Source: Megaleporinus macrocephalus (Eukaryota > Chordata > Actinopteri > Characiformes > Anostomidae). From it: DNA of 64,000 bases. Location of the stretch: positions 16,057,175-16,121,174 of the forward strand of contig CM038725.1 in assembly GCA_021613375.1 (NCBI GenBank). Reading direction: 5' to 3'. Position 1 is the first letter of the stretch. Each line of letters starts with the position of its first letter. A model generated the notes under the pieces. The model made no database searches. It was given only the letters and a program-made list of their open reading frames with translations, and was not told the origin of the DNA. The position numbers and the translations under genes are program-made. This document shows, piece after piece, positions 11,160-20,559 of this stretch.

Positions 11160-11420
11160 GCACGCGCACGTACACTCAAGATGAGAGCCGCTCCTCGCGC
11201 GCAAACGCCGCCGCGTCCACGGAGCAATGATGAAAAGCCGTAACACCTATTATGAGGCAAAATAACAAGCTCTTATGAGGGGCCCTGATTGTTTAGCGAA
11301 TCATCGATCTTTGTAAGAGGTGTGTAAAGTAGAGCTAAGTCTCCATTATGGGCCACCGCCGCTGCGACGCTTTTGATTTTCTGTCAACATCCCTCTTCCA
11401 AAAAACCTAACGCGCTCCGT
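11160..11420. promoter_or_regulatory. Candidate conserved non-coding element, CpG-rich left half
   Basis: The left end is dense in CpG (CCTCGCGCGCAAACGCCGCC near 11193-11212). The right half has two TTATGAGG words 24 bases apart (about 11250 and 11274), which are Cdx/Hox-like, then AATCATCGATCTTTGT with an ATCGAT core and a TCF/SOX-like CTTTGT. It is non-repetitive, with no consistent coding frame. This is one of the better-looking regulatory islands in the window, but conservation is untested. Confidence 0.35.
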
Positions 11421-12045
11421 TTACAAAACATGCACTGGGGCCAAAAATGGATTGAAGCTATCGCTCCGTCTCACGTCGTTCGAAAGTGTGTCAACTGATT
11501 CGAGACGTTTCGCATCCTTTATTTTAAACATCTTCAGTCCTTCATTTGCTCCTTCATCGCTTCATGTTGAGAAAATCAACAAGGAAAGGAAAACACACAG
11601 TGTGGATGCGGTCTGCGCTGCGCTGCCACAAAGAGGTTTAGCCGTTATTGTACGCTGAAGACAGTTCACTTCTGAAACGCGGAGTCGTGCCAGCTGCCGT
11701 TCTCGCACTCAGCCCTAAAGACAATACACATTAATTGAGAGATGCCTGAGACCTTCCAAAAACCTTCCAAAGCTTTTCCACACAAAGAGTTATGTTTTTA
11801 TTATTTTCTTCTTTTATTTAATCTAAGCTTGGTTCATTAAACACATGGTCATGTATACTATTCCATTAAAGAGAGTTGTTTCACTCTGTTTCTAGAATGC
11901 TGGTAAATGTAATTAGTTCTTATTTTAAAATTTAGAAAGCATCTACCTATGACATGACTGTTTGCATCAATACAATAATGCAACTTAAATGGACTTCACA
12001 AAAATACTTTTGTACTGCAGTTTAAAACAGAACTAAATCAATGTC
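11421..12045. other. Intergenic stretch, no gene recognised
   Basis: The first 280 bases are balanced and include a 68-codon frame (11452-11658) without features. From 11760 onwards the DNA turns AT-rich with poly-T and TTTAAA words. Confidence 0.4.
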
Positions 12046-12049
12046 ACGG

Positions 12050-12625
12050 CTTAACTTAAAGGACTTAGCACAATAATTTGTAAAGTGGTTTTAAAGCTAA
12101 TTAAAAAAATACAATATGAACCAAAGCTCAGGTATATAGTTTAGCACAAAAACTGTTTATACTATATCTTAATTGGAAGGATAACATGAATACAATTTTT
12201 AACTAAACTTAGAATTTAGTATGAATAGAATTTGTAAATTTGTACCAAAGATCAATTTAAAGCTTTTAGTACAAATACAATTTGTACTAAAGATTAGTAT
12301 AAAGTAATTAGCACAAAAACTATTTATACCAAAGCTCAAAATAAAGAATTTAGCACAAAAAAAAGATTTGTAGGTCGATTTTATGAAAGGAGCAAAATCA
12401 TCATTTGTTAATCTGTACTAAATTGTAATTCAAAGAATTTAGTGCATATACAAACAACAATTAAGCACAAAAATATTTATCAATGCTGTTAAATTAACTG
12501 AAAGAATTCCTACCAAAACTTAACAAAACCTCAACAAAACATTGAAACAAAATGTATTAATACAAACATTCAATGCAGTAACTAAGTGCAAATTTATTTG
12601 CAGATTTGTATCAAGACCTAATTTT
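12050..12625 (+). repeat. Decayed minisatellite, unit near 42 bp
   Basis: A TTTAGCACAAAAAC-like word followed by TATTTATACCAAAGCTCA and AAAGAA recurs in the same orientation. Occurrences start near 12064, 12141, 12214, 12265, 12307, 12349, 12437 and 12461. The best-preserved neighbours are 42 bases apart (12265, 12307, 12349), and other gaps are irregular or near multiples. Copies are diverged (TTTAGTACAAATAC, TTTAGTGCATATAC). The array is non-coding and continues to the edge of the TA microsatellite, with one more possible unit at about 12765 beyond it. Confidence 0.6.
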
Positions 12626-12645
12626 GCATAATATTTACATAAAAG

Positions 12646-12646
<1 letters not shown>

Positions 12647-12729
<83 letters not shown>
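12647..12729 (+). repeat. (TA)41 microsatellite
   Basis: Perfect TA array of about 82 bases lying inside the decayed minisatellite region. Such arrays are often mis-sized in assemblies. Confidence 0.97.
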
Positions 12730-12730
<1 letters not shown>

Positions 12731-12814
12731 CTGTAAGTCTGTACTAAGGCTTGCCTTGATTTAAAGAATGTAGCACATGCAGATACCAATGTGATTAGTC
12801 TGAAATGAATCAGA

Positions 12815-12816
<2 letters not shown>

Positions 12817-12864
<48 letters not shown>
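12817..12864 (+). repeat. (GT)24 microsatellite
   Basis: Perfect GT array of 48 bases, immediately left of a balanced, non-repetitive island. Confidence 0.97.
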
Positions 12865-12868
<4 letters not shown>

Positions 12869-12929
12869 GAGCTGTTAGTGACAGTATCCTGGCAGGGAAA
12901 AGGGGTGAGGTCCTGGGTTGGCACTAGGG

Positions 12930-13420
12930 CTCTGCCTGCTGGGGAGCGAGGAACAGATGGTTATGGAGCTCTACACTGTAATAATGGAGCTGAGGCTGAG
13001 GTGCCAAGCATTGTCATAAGTCTCTTTCATCTGCATGCCTGTCCTCTATCACCCCTGAGTCACGACCCTTCCGTCCCCTCTAAGTGCCACAATAAATTCA
13101 ATGTAATGCTCGTAAATGAGATCACTTACGGGTGTCATTTTTCTTCTCTTATATTTAGAATCTGCTACTTTGGCCCTGATTAACAAATGGCACTCAAGGC
13201 GTCTGATTCTTCATGGTTGATGAGAAGAAGCGGAAAAGGCCACAGAGGCCGAAGCGGGCGAGGAGATGTGACCAAATGATGATGGTCAAAAACACAAAAG
13301 GCATTACTGTAAATGGGCGATGATGTGTATGATGACAAGAGATGGAATGCAATTGCATTTGCTTCAACAATAAAAGAATCAGAGATTAAGCCAAGCTCCA
13401 ACTGCAGAAAGTTTTGCAGT
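12930..13420. promoter_or_regulatory. Candidate conserved non-coding element between microsatellites
   Basis: About 490 bases of unique, balanced sequence. Words include CACTGTAATAATGGAGC, CATTGTCATAAGTC, CACAATAAATTCAATG (SOX-like), GTAAATGAGATCACTTACGG, GATTAACAAATGG and GCAATTGCATTTGC. A 120-codon plus-strand frame (12821-13183) includes the GT repeat at its start and has no domain, so it is not called. The region looks like a regulatory element or the exon of a non-coding RNA; neither is proven. Confidence 0.35.
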
Positions 13421-13657
13421 GCTTTAGTAACACAGGCATGCTATGACCATTGTATAGCAGTTTAACCTATCATTTGAAAATATGAAAATATACTTTCGCA
13501 TTTTTTAAAATAAAAACGTTGTACTATGTAAAACATTTAAACATAGAGTTTCTGGACTATATCTTTGGACTATATATAATATATGTGACTATATGAAAAA
13601 TGTCACACACAAAAACCACACAAATACATGTGCTTTACATCATATATATGTGGTTTA

Positions 13658-13658
<1 letters not shown>

Positions 13659-13723
<65 letters not shown>
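13659..13723 (+). repeat. Compound (GT)7(TA)25 microsatellite
   Basis: A GT run changes directly into a TA run of about 50 bases. It abuts the first copy of the local repeat pair that follows. Confidence 0.96.
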
Positions 13724-13726
<3 letters not shown>

Positions 13727-13734
13727 CCCATGCC

Positions 13735-13840
13735 ATCTAGCCCACCTACTCATGCTGAAGTTACATCATCTTGTAAGAAGGGCTTTGGGTTTAATTTTTA
13801 AATGTGGCACAACACGGCAGCCAATTGTTGATGTCATATT
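13735..13840 (+). mobile_element. Old interspersed repeat D, copy 1
   Basis: CCTACTCATGCTGAAGTTA, then AAGAAGGGCTTTGGGTTTA, then GTGGCACAACAC..AGCCAAT. The same order lies about 247 bases downstream at 13982-14160. The words GAGGCACAATAG..AACCAATCAGGAGACAG..TTAAAGGTACAGTGAC in that copy resemble a common fish non-autonomous DNA element. It is non-coding. Confidence 0.65.
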
Positions 13841-13981
13841 TAAACATTGTTAATGTCTCAATGTATACCACTCAGTTTCTAGTCTATATGATTTATACAT
13901 GCAAACTGATCTGAAACAGCCCACATACACAAACATGTCTCAAAAAAAAACAAAAAAACAAAAAACTCAACCTACATCAGT

Positions 13982-14160
13982 TTAGCTCGGCCTACTCAGG
14001 CTGAAGTTATATAAGAAGGGCTTTGGGTTTATGTTTTGAATGAGGCACAATAGAGCGTAACCAATCAGGAGACAGACCTTTTACATATCTTGGTCTTAAA
14101 GGTACAGTGACCTAAATAACCTGTTCAATTCTAAGGCATAAAGAAAAAATAGAAAATGGT
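13982..14160 (+). mobile_element. Old interspersed repeat D, copy 2 (longer)
   Basis: CCTACTCAGGCTGAAGTTA followed by AAGAAGGGCTTTGGGTTTA matches copy 1 almost word for word. This copy keeps an extended right part with ACCAATCAGGAGACAGACC, TCTTAAAGGTACAGTGACC and AATAACCTGTTCAATTCTAA. Two copies in direct orientation suggest either a tandem insertion or a local duplication. Confidence 0.65.
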
Positions 14161-14469
14161 CATATTAAAATTGCTTTATGGCAGATTTGGAAATCTATAG
14201 GCACATAATCATCATAAGTGAACCTCAAAAGAAAAAAAAATATCCATGATGATTGTAAGATATGTGAAAAGTCCCAACCATGTAAAAGAAGCAGCGGAGG
14301 AGAAAAAGCAAAGGTAGCGTGAACTTTTCAACAGTTGCTCTCAGTGCAGTATATGATAGCATAACACGTTCTGATTTCTCTATTCCGTGTGATGCGCACA
14401 CGCATCTCTCACGCGTACAAAAGATACCACGCATCATCTGCCAGCCTCCAGCCTCTTTCATTTCCATTT

Positions 14470-14700
14470 TAGCTTTAATTGGGCGTCCTCTGCTACACTG
14501 TGTTCTGCAGCCGGGTGTATTTTGTTCATCACCGGAGGTTAAGCTTACCTATTGTTAAGTCTATAGTGCGCCGTCTCGCTGTCTCCGCTCTTCCACACCT
14601 CATCTGTGTCTGGCAAAGGAAAGCTCCATTTAGCTATTAATTATATCAGTGCGGAAGCATGCTGTAGCCAGCCGCGCTAACCCTCCTTTTATTCCCTTTA
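14470..14700. promoter_or_regulatory. Candidate conserved non-coding element
   Basis: Contains AGCTTTAATTGGGCGTCC, GCTCCATTTAGCTATTAATTA (ATTAATTA at about 14637) and GTGCGGAAGCATGCTG. It is compact and unique, with no repeat or coding signal. Homeodomain binding is an inference from the cores. Confidence 0.3.
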
Positions 14701-15099
14701 ATACACATTTTAAAACAGCTTCATTATAATAATGTATTTTGATTAATGATGTTTACGGCAGTGCTCGGTCATGTAAACTGCTTACCCATAAATTAAACTA
14801 ATAAAAGTAACTTGATGAAATATTGCCCAAATGTTAAGCACGCTACCAGGTTTTAATTCATTGTCAGAGTCTTAAAACGGAATGTGCCTAACGTGTACAG
14901 GCATTCGTAAGCATGAGAATGAATCAATTATATTTCTCTGTAAGTGAGAACCCCAAAAGACACATACACATGCAGGTTTAGCTTGATATATAAGGCTCAT
15001 ACCACCAAGTGGCTGTTAGGAAAATAAACAAAATAGGCTGGAAATGCTATAAAATGTCTTTCAAAAATCAGTAAAAGCAAACACCTAACAAGCACCATT

Positions 15100-15540
15100 A
15101 CATCAGGTGTTGGGTATTTAAATACTTAAATAGGCTTAATCCTGTTGCAGTAGGCAATAATTCCTCTGTACGCTCCAAAGTTTAAAAGGGCAACAAATGC
15201 ACAGCTTAAATGAGACCTTCCCATTAGCAGCAATCAGCGAGACTGTATTCATTTTGAACAATTTCCAAGTAGCCAAACACATTAATTCCTGTAATTATAC
15301 AGCTGCGTATGTATTTGCCTCCCATGTGGAAGCAGGTACTGATCTGGAAAGAGTTTAAACGTGAATTCCGCCGGCGTACAGACAGAGAGAAACAATGTGC
15401 TCTTTTTAGAGCCATGCAAAAATGATTATGCTATGAATTCATTTCGTTTTGTTCATGCAATAAAGCATAACTGCATCAACCCAAAGCATGCCGGGGAAAT
15501 TAGCCATAACGTCTCTCTCTGAAATGATAGTTAAGTGCTC
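15100..15540. promoter_or_regulatory. Candidate conserved non-coding element
   Basis: A long unique block with ACACATTAATTCCTGTAATT, ATACAGCTGCG (E-box CAGCTG), CCCATGTGGAAGC (E-box CATGTG), a CATGCAAAAATGATTATGC stretch and TTGTTCATGCAATAAAGC. The density of homeodomain, POU and E-box words, and the lack of repeats, make it one of the stronger candidates by texture. A minus-strand 63-codon frame (15224-15415) has no features. Confidence 0.35.
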
Positions 15541-15834
15541 TGCAGACTTTTCTGTGTACACTAACTGAACTTTGCGACCACTGAACCACAACAGTTACCC
15601 AAATGTTTCATGTAAATATGAGTGACTATAGGTGGTAAGTCAAGTTTAAAGAGTATATTTTATATTATTTGAAAGCATCAGATGCCTTTTACATTAAATG
15701 ATAATTTCAGAATGAATGCACAAAAAGAAATGTCTTACTGTGACTTAATGAAATCCATTTTTATTAACTTATATTGAAAGCTAAAGGGAAATTCCACAAA
15801 TATAATTTTTTTTTAAAGCAATGTAGGTCCCAAA
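15541..15834. other. AT-rich filler, no gene recognised
   Basis: No repeat, motif cluster or open frame stands out. Confidence 0.45.
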
Positions 15835-15955
15835 AAGTACATAGTACAAAAACATTATACATAACACATGCAAGTTCACTGGTTGTTTTGAATAGTAAAT
15901 AAAATGACTTAAATTCTCCAGATGTTGCAACTCCTGGTTCCTACCTCATCCCCCA
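15835..15955 (+). mobile_element. Interspersed repeat E, copy 1
   Basis: CATAACACATGCAAGTTCAC, then TGTTTTGAATAGTAA, then AAAATGACTTAAATTCTC, GTTGCAACTCCTGGTTCC. The segment 47640-47745 repeats this order (AGACACATACATGTTCAC, TATTTTGGATAGTAA, AAAATAGCAAAATACTC, GTTATAACCTTTGATTCC). This is a two-copy match seen by eye; the family name is unknown. Confidence 0.5.
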
Positions 15956-16980
15956 CCACCCCCACATACAACAAACTATTTCACATCTATGTAATTACTG
16001 ACTCAATCATTTAAAACACAATTGAAAAAGTGTTTAAAGCAAATTGAATAATAGCTTTAAAGCAATTAACCTTTTATACTTTCTTCCCATTATCACATGA
16101 ATTCATTCCTTTCTTTCTATATGTAATCCTAAGAGCTACTCATATACGGGTTGCATTAATAATAGACGTCTACAGAAGCTAGAATCAACTGCTATTCAGG
16201 TTAAAAACATTAAAATGTCTTCAAATTTTGTGTTCCTAACATATTGCTAGATGAGCAGCAGTAGCAGGACGTTATCAGTTTCCTGTGCTGCCTTTTAAGT
16301 TAAACAATGCACCATAATAGAAACGAATGTGAAGGATTTTATCTAAACCAACATGTTACTGTTAAGACTTGAAGTATGAATCAAAGCATGAATAAAGCAA
16401 TGATAATGCAAATTTGAATATATTATATTTATTAAAAGAATCTACTAAATAATCCACGAGACCAGTGTTGCAGTAGCACTACAACCACCACCATTTACAT
16501 GTAATTAATAAAGCCAGTCTTCAGCATTTAGTCAAATATTAATACACTGTAGCTGCACTATAACCCCATCAGATGCAATACAGGTAGAAGACCTAATCCT
16601 AGACTGGTATTAGTTACTATTCTGACTACGGCGCTACATTAAAAGACATGAAATCAGAGCTTCTCTGTGACAACTCCTTGTTTTCATGCAGATTTCTAAT
16701 TGGGGTCGGAACTGGTGTAGCATCCAAGGTAACAAAAGCCTGTTTACCCTGGAGGTAAATGTACCAGCTAGCTGGAGAGGAAGAAAAAAAAAATCAGTGT
16801 AAAAGCTTTGTTGAGCGAGTCGAACATTTTAACATCGTCGTATTTCATCTAAAATCAGTGACAACAAAATTGCCTCGAGCATGCTTTTCTCCCCCCTCTT
16901 CACAAACTTAACTATGACATCTGGCATGGGTTTATGAAAGGCAAGACAACAGACACTCCTGAAGCTCAGCAAATGTGTGT
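15956..16980. other. AT-rich intergenic stretch, no gene recognised
   Basis: Mostly AT-rich with a C-rich patch at 15945-15962. The segment near 16600-16780 is slightly more balanced, with GATTTCTAATTGGGGTCGG. No repeat family or coding frame is evident. Confidence 0.4.
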
Positions 16981-16993
16981 CATGAGAAAAGGA

Positions 16994-17043
16994 GGAGAGA
17001 GAGAGAGAGAGAGAGGGGGAGAGAGGGAGAGAGAGAGAGAGAG
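16994..17043 (+). repeat. (GA)n / GGGA purine microsatellite
   Basis: A GA run interrupted by GGGGA and GGGA units, all purine on the plus strand. Confidence 0.93.
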
Positions 17044-17487
17044 CATTTTACTGGAGGGACCAATATGTAAAAAGAACAGTAATTACCATTATTTAAACAG
17101 CTTCAAATAACAAGTGGATTATGGCTCGCCCGTCTATTGTAAGGAAAAAGCATCTCTTAAACGCTTCTGATGTAAAGCTTTTTGTAGTGGAATATCTCAA
17201 AGCTATAACACACCATGCTGAGGAACACATGAACCTATAGCAGCAACTTCTCACAGGCTGGATGAGACTGAGCCACACCAAAATGCTTTTAAGTGGTTGT
17301 GTCTGCCAATGAGAAGACACAATTTTTTAACTCTTCAAAGAAACAAAAAAAAGATAATAAAAAGTAATAACAGAATAAGTAATATTCAACTATAGAAACT
17401 GATGATCAGCAGAAATTAATGCATATCCATGTAAACATATGTGCATGACTATGTACATATACTAAAGTTATTGATGCATACCTCTGG

Positions 17488-17507
17488 TCTATCTATCTAT
17501 CTATCTA
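17488..17507 (+). repeat. (CTAT)5 microsatellite
   Basis: Short tetranucleotide run TCTATCTATCTATCTATCTA. Confidence 0.9.
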
Positions 17508-17680
17508 CACATGTCTATTTGGAAGAAATAAAGTAACAATATAGCAGCAGATATAACATTAAAGTATATCAGTGAAAAGTAAAGTAAAAAAATACTGTAA
17601 TAAGATTTACTTTTGAAAGGATGTAAACAAAAATGAAGAAGGTTATTGTTTTTACCCAGTATTGACAATATATACCACAC

Positions 17681-17880
17681 CGCTGCTGTCCGAACAAAGC
17701 TTCATATCTCCAAAATGCTAACTTTACGAAAGATGGGAAAACATTTTACTTTTAATGTAAATCAGTGGAACCAAACATCTTTCCAAATCATTTTGGACCA
17801 TTTCTGTTGGGCCATTAATCATAACATTCATACACACTGCAAAGGGCATTTTCAAAATTTATGTTCAAAGCTGAACAATA
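17681..17880 (-). mobile_element. MITE family A, reverse-orientation copy with one end lost
   Basis: Begins with CGCTGCTGTCCGAACAAAGC, an end-like sequence. It then gives the reverse complement of the family A body: ATCTCCAAAATGCTAACTTTAC, TTTTAATGTAAATCAGTGGAACC, a GGACCATTTCTGTTGGGCC stretch and ATTCATACACACTGC. The opposite terminal repeat is not recognisable. A 102-codon frame across it (17646-17954) is a by-product. Confidence 0.65.
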
Positions 17881-18531
17881 AAAATGGAGGTAAGAGGTTT
17901 TGTTTTAAAAACAGTGATTCACTTCTGTTCACGTATTATACCGCCATTCGCTGACCTCTAAAAATGACTTAAAACTTTAGTTTTCCTTTTTTATTATGTG
18001 CTATTATCATAACTAATAACATTACTGCACAGAATCTTATTACCAGCAAAATATAAACATAATAAGCAACTACAGCCTGACTCAGCTCAACCTTGTGCTT
18101 TCCTCACAGAGCACTATTAATGTTCTCATTAACTTCACCGTAAGTGTAGCAGAAGCACGATTCTATCCTCCCGCTTTACACATGCACATGTATGTGCCAT
18201 TGCTGTAGTGTGGTACGTCCAATTGACCAGCTTATTTTCCAAAATGCCAGACGGAGATCAGTGTTTCATGTTTTCTTTAGCATCGATAGCACTGTAAATT
18301 ATTTTTGGCTTGCTTTCAGAAGGAAAGTTCAGCATGCACTAACACCTAACACCATTTCAGAGGGAGCTTGTGTGTACACTGAGTGTTACAGGGCTGTATG
18401 AAGGGTGAAAAAGGTCTTGATCCTGAGCACAGATTTGTGTAAGGATTGTCAAGCAGCTCCCTCTTGTGGACAGAAGTGGAACTACTGGTCTTCATCATGC
18501 GGCAGGCTCTTCTGCAGCAGTTCCTTATCAC

Positions 18532-18555
18532 ACTCTCTCTCTCTCTCTGTCTCTC
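18532..18555 (+). repeat. (CT)n microsatellite
   Basis: Short CT run with a single TGT interruption. Confidence 0.85.
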
Positions 18556-18639
18556 CTCTGAGGAACATCGAGCCTCATTTGTCGTCCTTCTCTCTTCCGT
18601 GCTCCATCTGCATTTGCAGCCTGTGTGACCGTCACCACT

Positions 18640-18960
18640 GACCTCCTGCTCAAATATTTAGCCGTTCGATTGCGAGCCCCCTTTAAGGAACTGCTCACCA
18701 TAAACAAATCGATGGGCTGAGTTCAAATGCCAGCCGAGCCGTTTGAACGTAAACAGGTTCATTCGGCGGCTATGGCAAGAGCCTGCGTGCTGCAGAGAGA
18801 GCGCAATGGGATGCAAATGTATGCACAGCCATATAGTTTGCATATGCATACAGAGCGGGGAGGGATTACACCCAGGGCTGGCTCCAGTTACTGAGAGGGG
18901 TTGCAAACCAGGGCAAACGTTTGGACAATGCTCAAGCAACGGCTTGAGAACGTTGAAGGG
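18640..18960. promoter_or_regulatory. Candidate conserved non-coding element with octamer sites
   Basis: A perfect octamer ATGCAAAT lies at 18811-18818, with TTTGCATATGCATA at 18837-18850. Upstream are CCATAAACAAATCGATGG (forkhead-like and ATCGAT) and GAACGTAAACAGG. Such POU/SOX/forkhead words in a unique, balanced segment suggest an enhancer. Frames on both strands (18658-18939 minus, 18743-18988 plus) are mutually inconsistent and lack domains. Confidence 0.38.
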
Positions 18961-19104
18961 AGGGGATGGGGGAAAAAAAGAAACGTAGCATGTTTACTAG
19001 GAAAAGAGGGGTGTATGGTGAACGATGAGAGTGGCCGGCGAATGTGAACGAGCACCTCGGCACAGCAGAAAACCATGATAGCAGGCTAACAATGTCACAA
19101 GGCT

Positions 19105-19500
19105 TTTAAACGAATAGTTTGCCCAAAAACGTACACAATTTCTCTGTTACCCCAAACTTAGAGGGTCAAAACACACGTGGTTTCTTTAGTTTGCTTCTTT
19201 AGATTAGCACTGGAGCTGCAAGGCTAGTCATGCTAAGCCAAGAATACATGAAAGCTTATAGCTGGCAGTTTAGCCTCATTCCTTTAACAACAGCCTTAAA
19301 TTGTGACAAGCTGTCTCAAATAGACTTGCAGACACTGTTTATCTATAAAAGTAAGAAGTAGAGAGAAAAATCATATGGGCGAGTGCGTTTGAGATTTCTT
19401 AACAGCTGGCATGCAGATTGTGCAAAAGCAAAATTAGCTTTAGTACAAAATTAAGGAAGCAAACTTCAGAAACTAAGCATGTACTATTTGGACAGAATAC
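19105..19500 (+). mobile_element. Old interspersed repeat, 'agtttgcccaaaaa' type
   Basis: Starts with AAACGAATAGTTTGCCC AAAAACG-like sequence. This resembles the opening of a common fish repeat in which an AAAG.GATAGTT(T/C)..CCAAAAA motif leads into a non-coding body. A similar opening (TTAAAGTGATAGTTTGG) is at 37200. The right boundary is uncertain. Confidence 0.4.
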
Positions 19501-20166
19501 ATTTTTCATGCTGAGGTGGGGCGATATAATTTGCCACAGAACATGTAATGCGTTCACATGAAATCTTGGTTCAAAATTTGAGCTTGAAGTGATTTATGCT
19601 CTACTGTTCTTTAAAAAAGGTCCATACAAGTGCAGGTAATAGGGGTACTGAGGGTCCTGCTGCACTCCCAGGCTTTAGAACTTAAATTAAATAATAATAC
19701 AGAGATCTCAACCATACATTAATATAAGCGTAGTAGAGACTGATGGGTGCTTGTTTTAGTTACTTTTTCAACTAAACTTCTTTTGAGTTTCTTCTGTTTG
19801 ATTTCTATATTGTCAAAATCTACAGTTCTTGTCCACTGTTTAGGATAACTACCGTTGGCTGCTGTGGGATCATGGCTGAGGTTTAAAAAGGCTAGATGAG
19901 TTAGACATTATTGTGTTCAAACTTGATCTAACATAATCATGACATGTTGGTATCGTGCTCAGTGTGCATTCCACTGTTAAATCTCACTGTGCAGTGATGG
20001 GCGTAGTCTGACATAGACATAGTCTGTTACATCAACAATCTGAGAGAGACTGATGATGAATTGTTCAGTTCATTTGCATAGCAGACAGATGATGTGCATC
20101 AGTGGTTAGATGTGTCATATTATATCTTTGAAAGAAAAAAGAAAAACATTTATCTCCATTTTTGTC

Positions 20167-20167
<1 letters not shown>
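19501..20167. other. Intergenic stretch, no gene recognised
   Basis: AT-rich, non-repetitive sequence without coding features. A word pattern GGGGCGATATAAT at 19518 resembles one end of the element at 62594, but no matching second end was found. Confidence 0.4.

Positions 20168-20235
<68 letters not shown>
20168..20235 (+). repeat. (TA)34 microsatellite
   Basis: Perfect TA array of 68 bases. Together with the array at 20349 it brackets a fragment of MITE family A. Confidence 0.97.
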
Positions 20236-20237
<2 letters not shown>

Positions 20238-20239
20238 TC

Positions 20240-20322
20240 AATGTAAATGCTCTAAAATAACTTGCATTGACAGTAAAGACTGTTTTAGTCCTTTGCTATA
20301 TGGTTATCATTTTGGAGATTAA
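20240..20322 (+). mobile_element. MITE family A fragment between two TA arrays
   Basis: Contains ATGCTCTAAAATAACTTG, GCATTGACAGTAAAGACTG and ATCATTTTGGAGAT. These correspond in order to ATGCTCCAAAATAGCTTG, CCATTGACTTAGATTG and AAAATTTTGAAGAT in the full-length copy at 5522. Both terminal repeats are gone, and each side runs into a TA microsatellite. Confidence 0.65.
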
Positions 20323-20344
20323 TTCTGTTATATATTGGTCAGCA

Positions 20345-20348
<4 letters not shown>

Positions 20349-20412
<64 letters not shown>
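20349..20412 (+). repeat. (TA)32 microsatellite
   Basis: Perfect TA array of 64 bases, 113 bases after the previous array. Confidence 0.97.
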
Positions 20413-20414
<2 letters not shown>

Positions 20415-20559
20415 TTACATAACGCGTCCTTGGCAAACTGAACAAGACGAATACAACTTGAGGTTATTTATACAATTTATTTTATAGAAGGTTACAGATC
20501 TTTACTGACTTGGAAGCATGCAGTCCATAGAAAATGACTGACATGGCAGATTCGGACAG

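Noticed and set aside
12050..12625. CRISPR-like array
   Set aside because: The repeats are diverged, unevenly spaced and AT-rich without distinct spacers, and the window is vertebrate DNA; a decayed minisatellite explains it.
12646..12924. Minus-strand frame with Thr-His and Tyr-Ile runs
   Set aside because: It is a read-through of the GT and TA arrays.
17341..17380. A-rich tail suggesting a processed retrocopy
   Set aside because: No upstream gene-like sequence is present; it is simple A-rich DNA.
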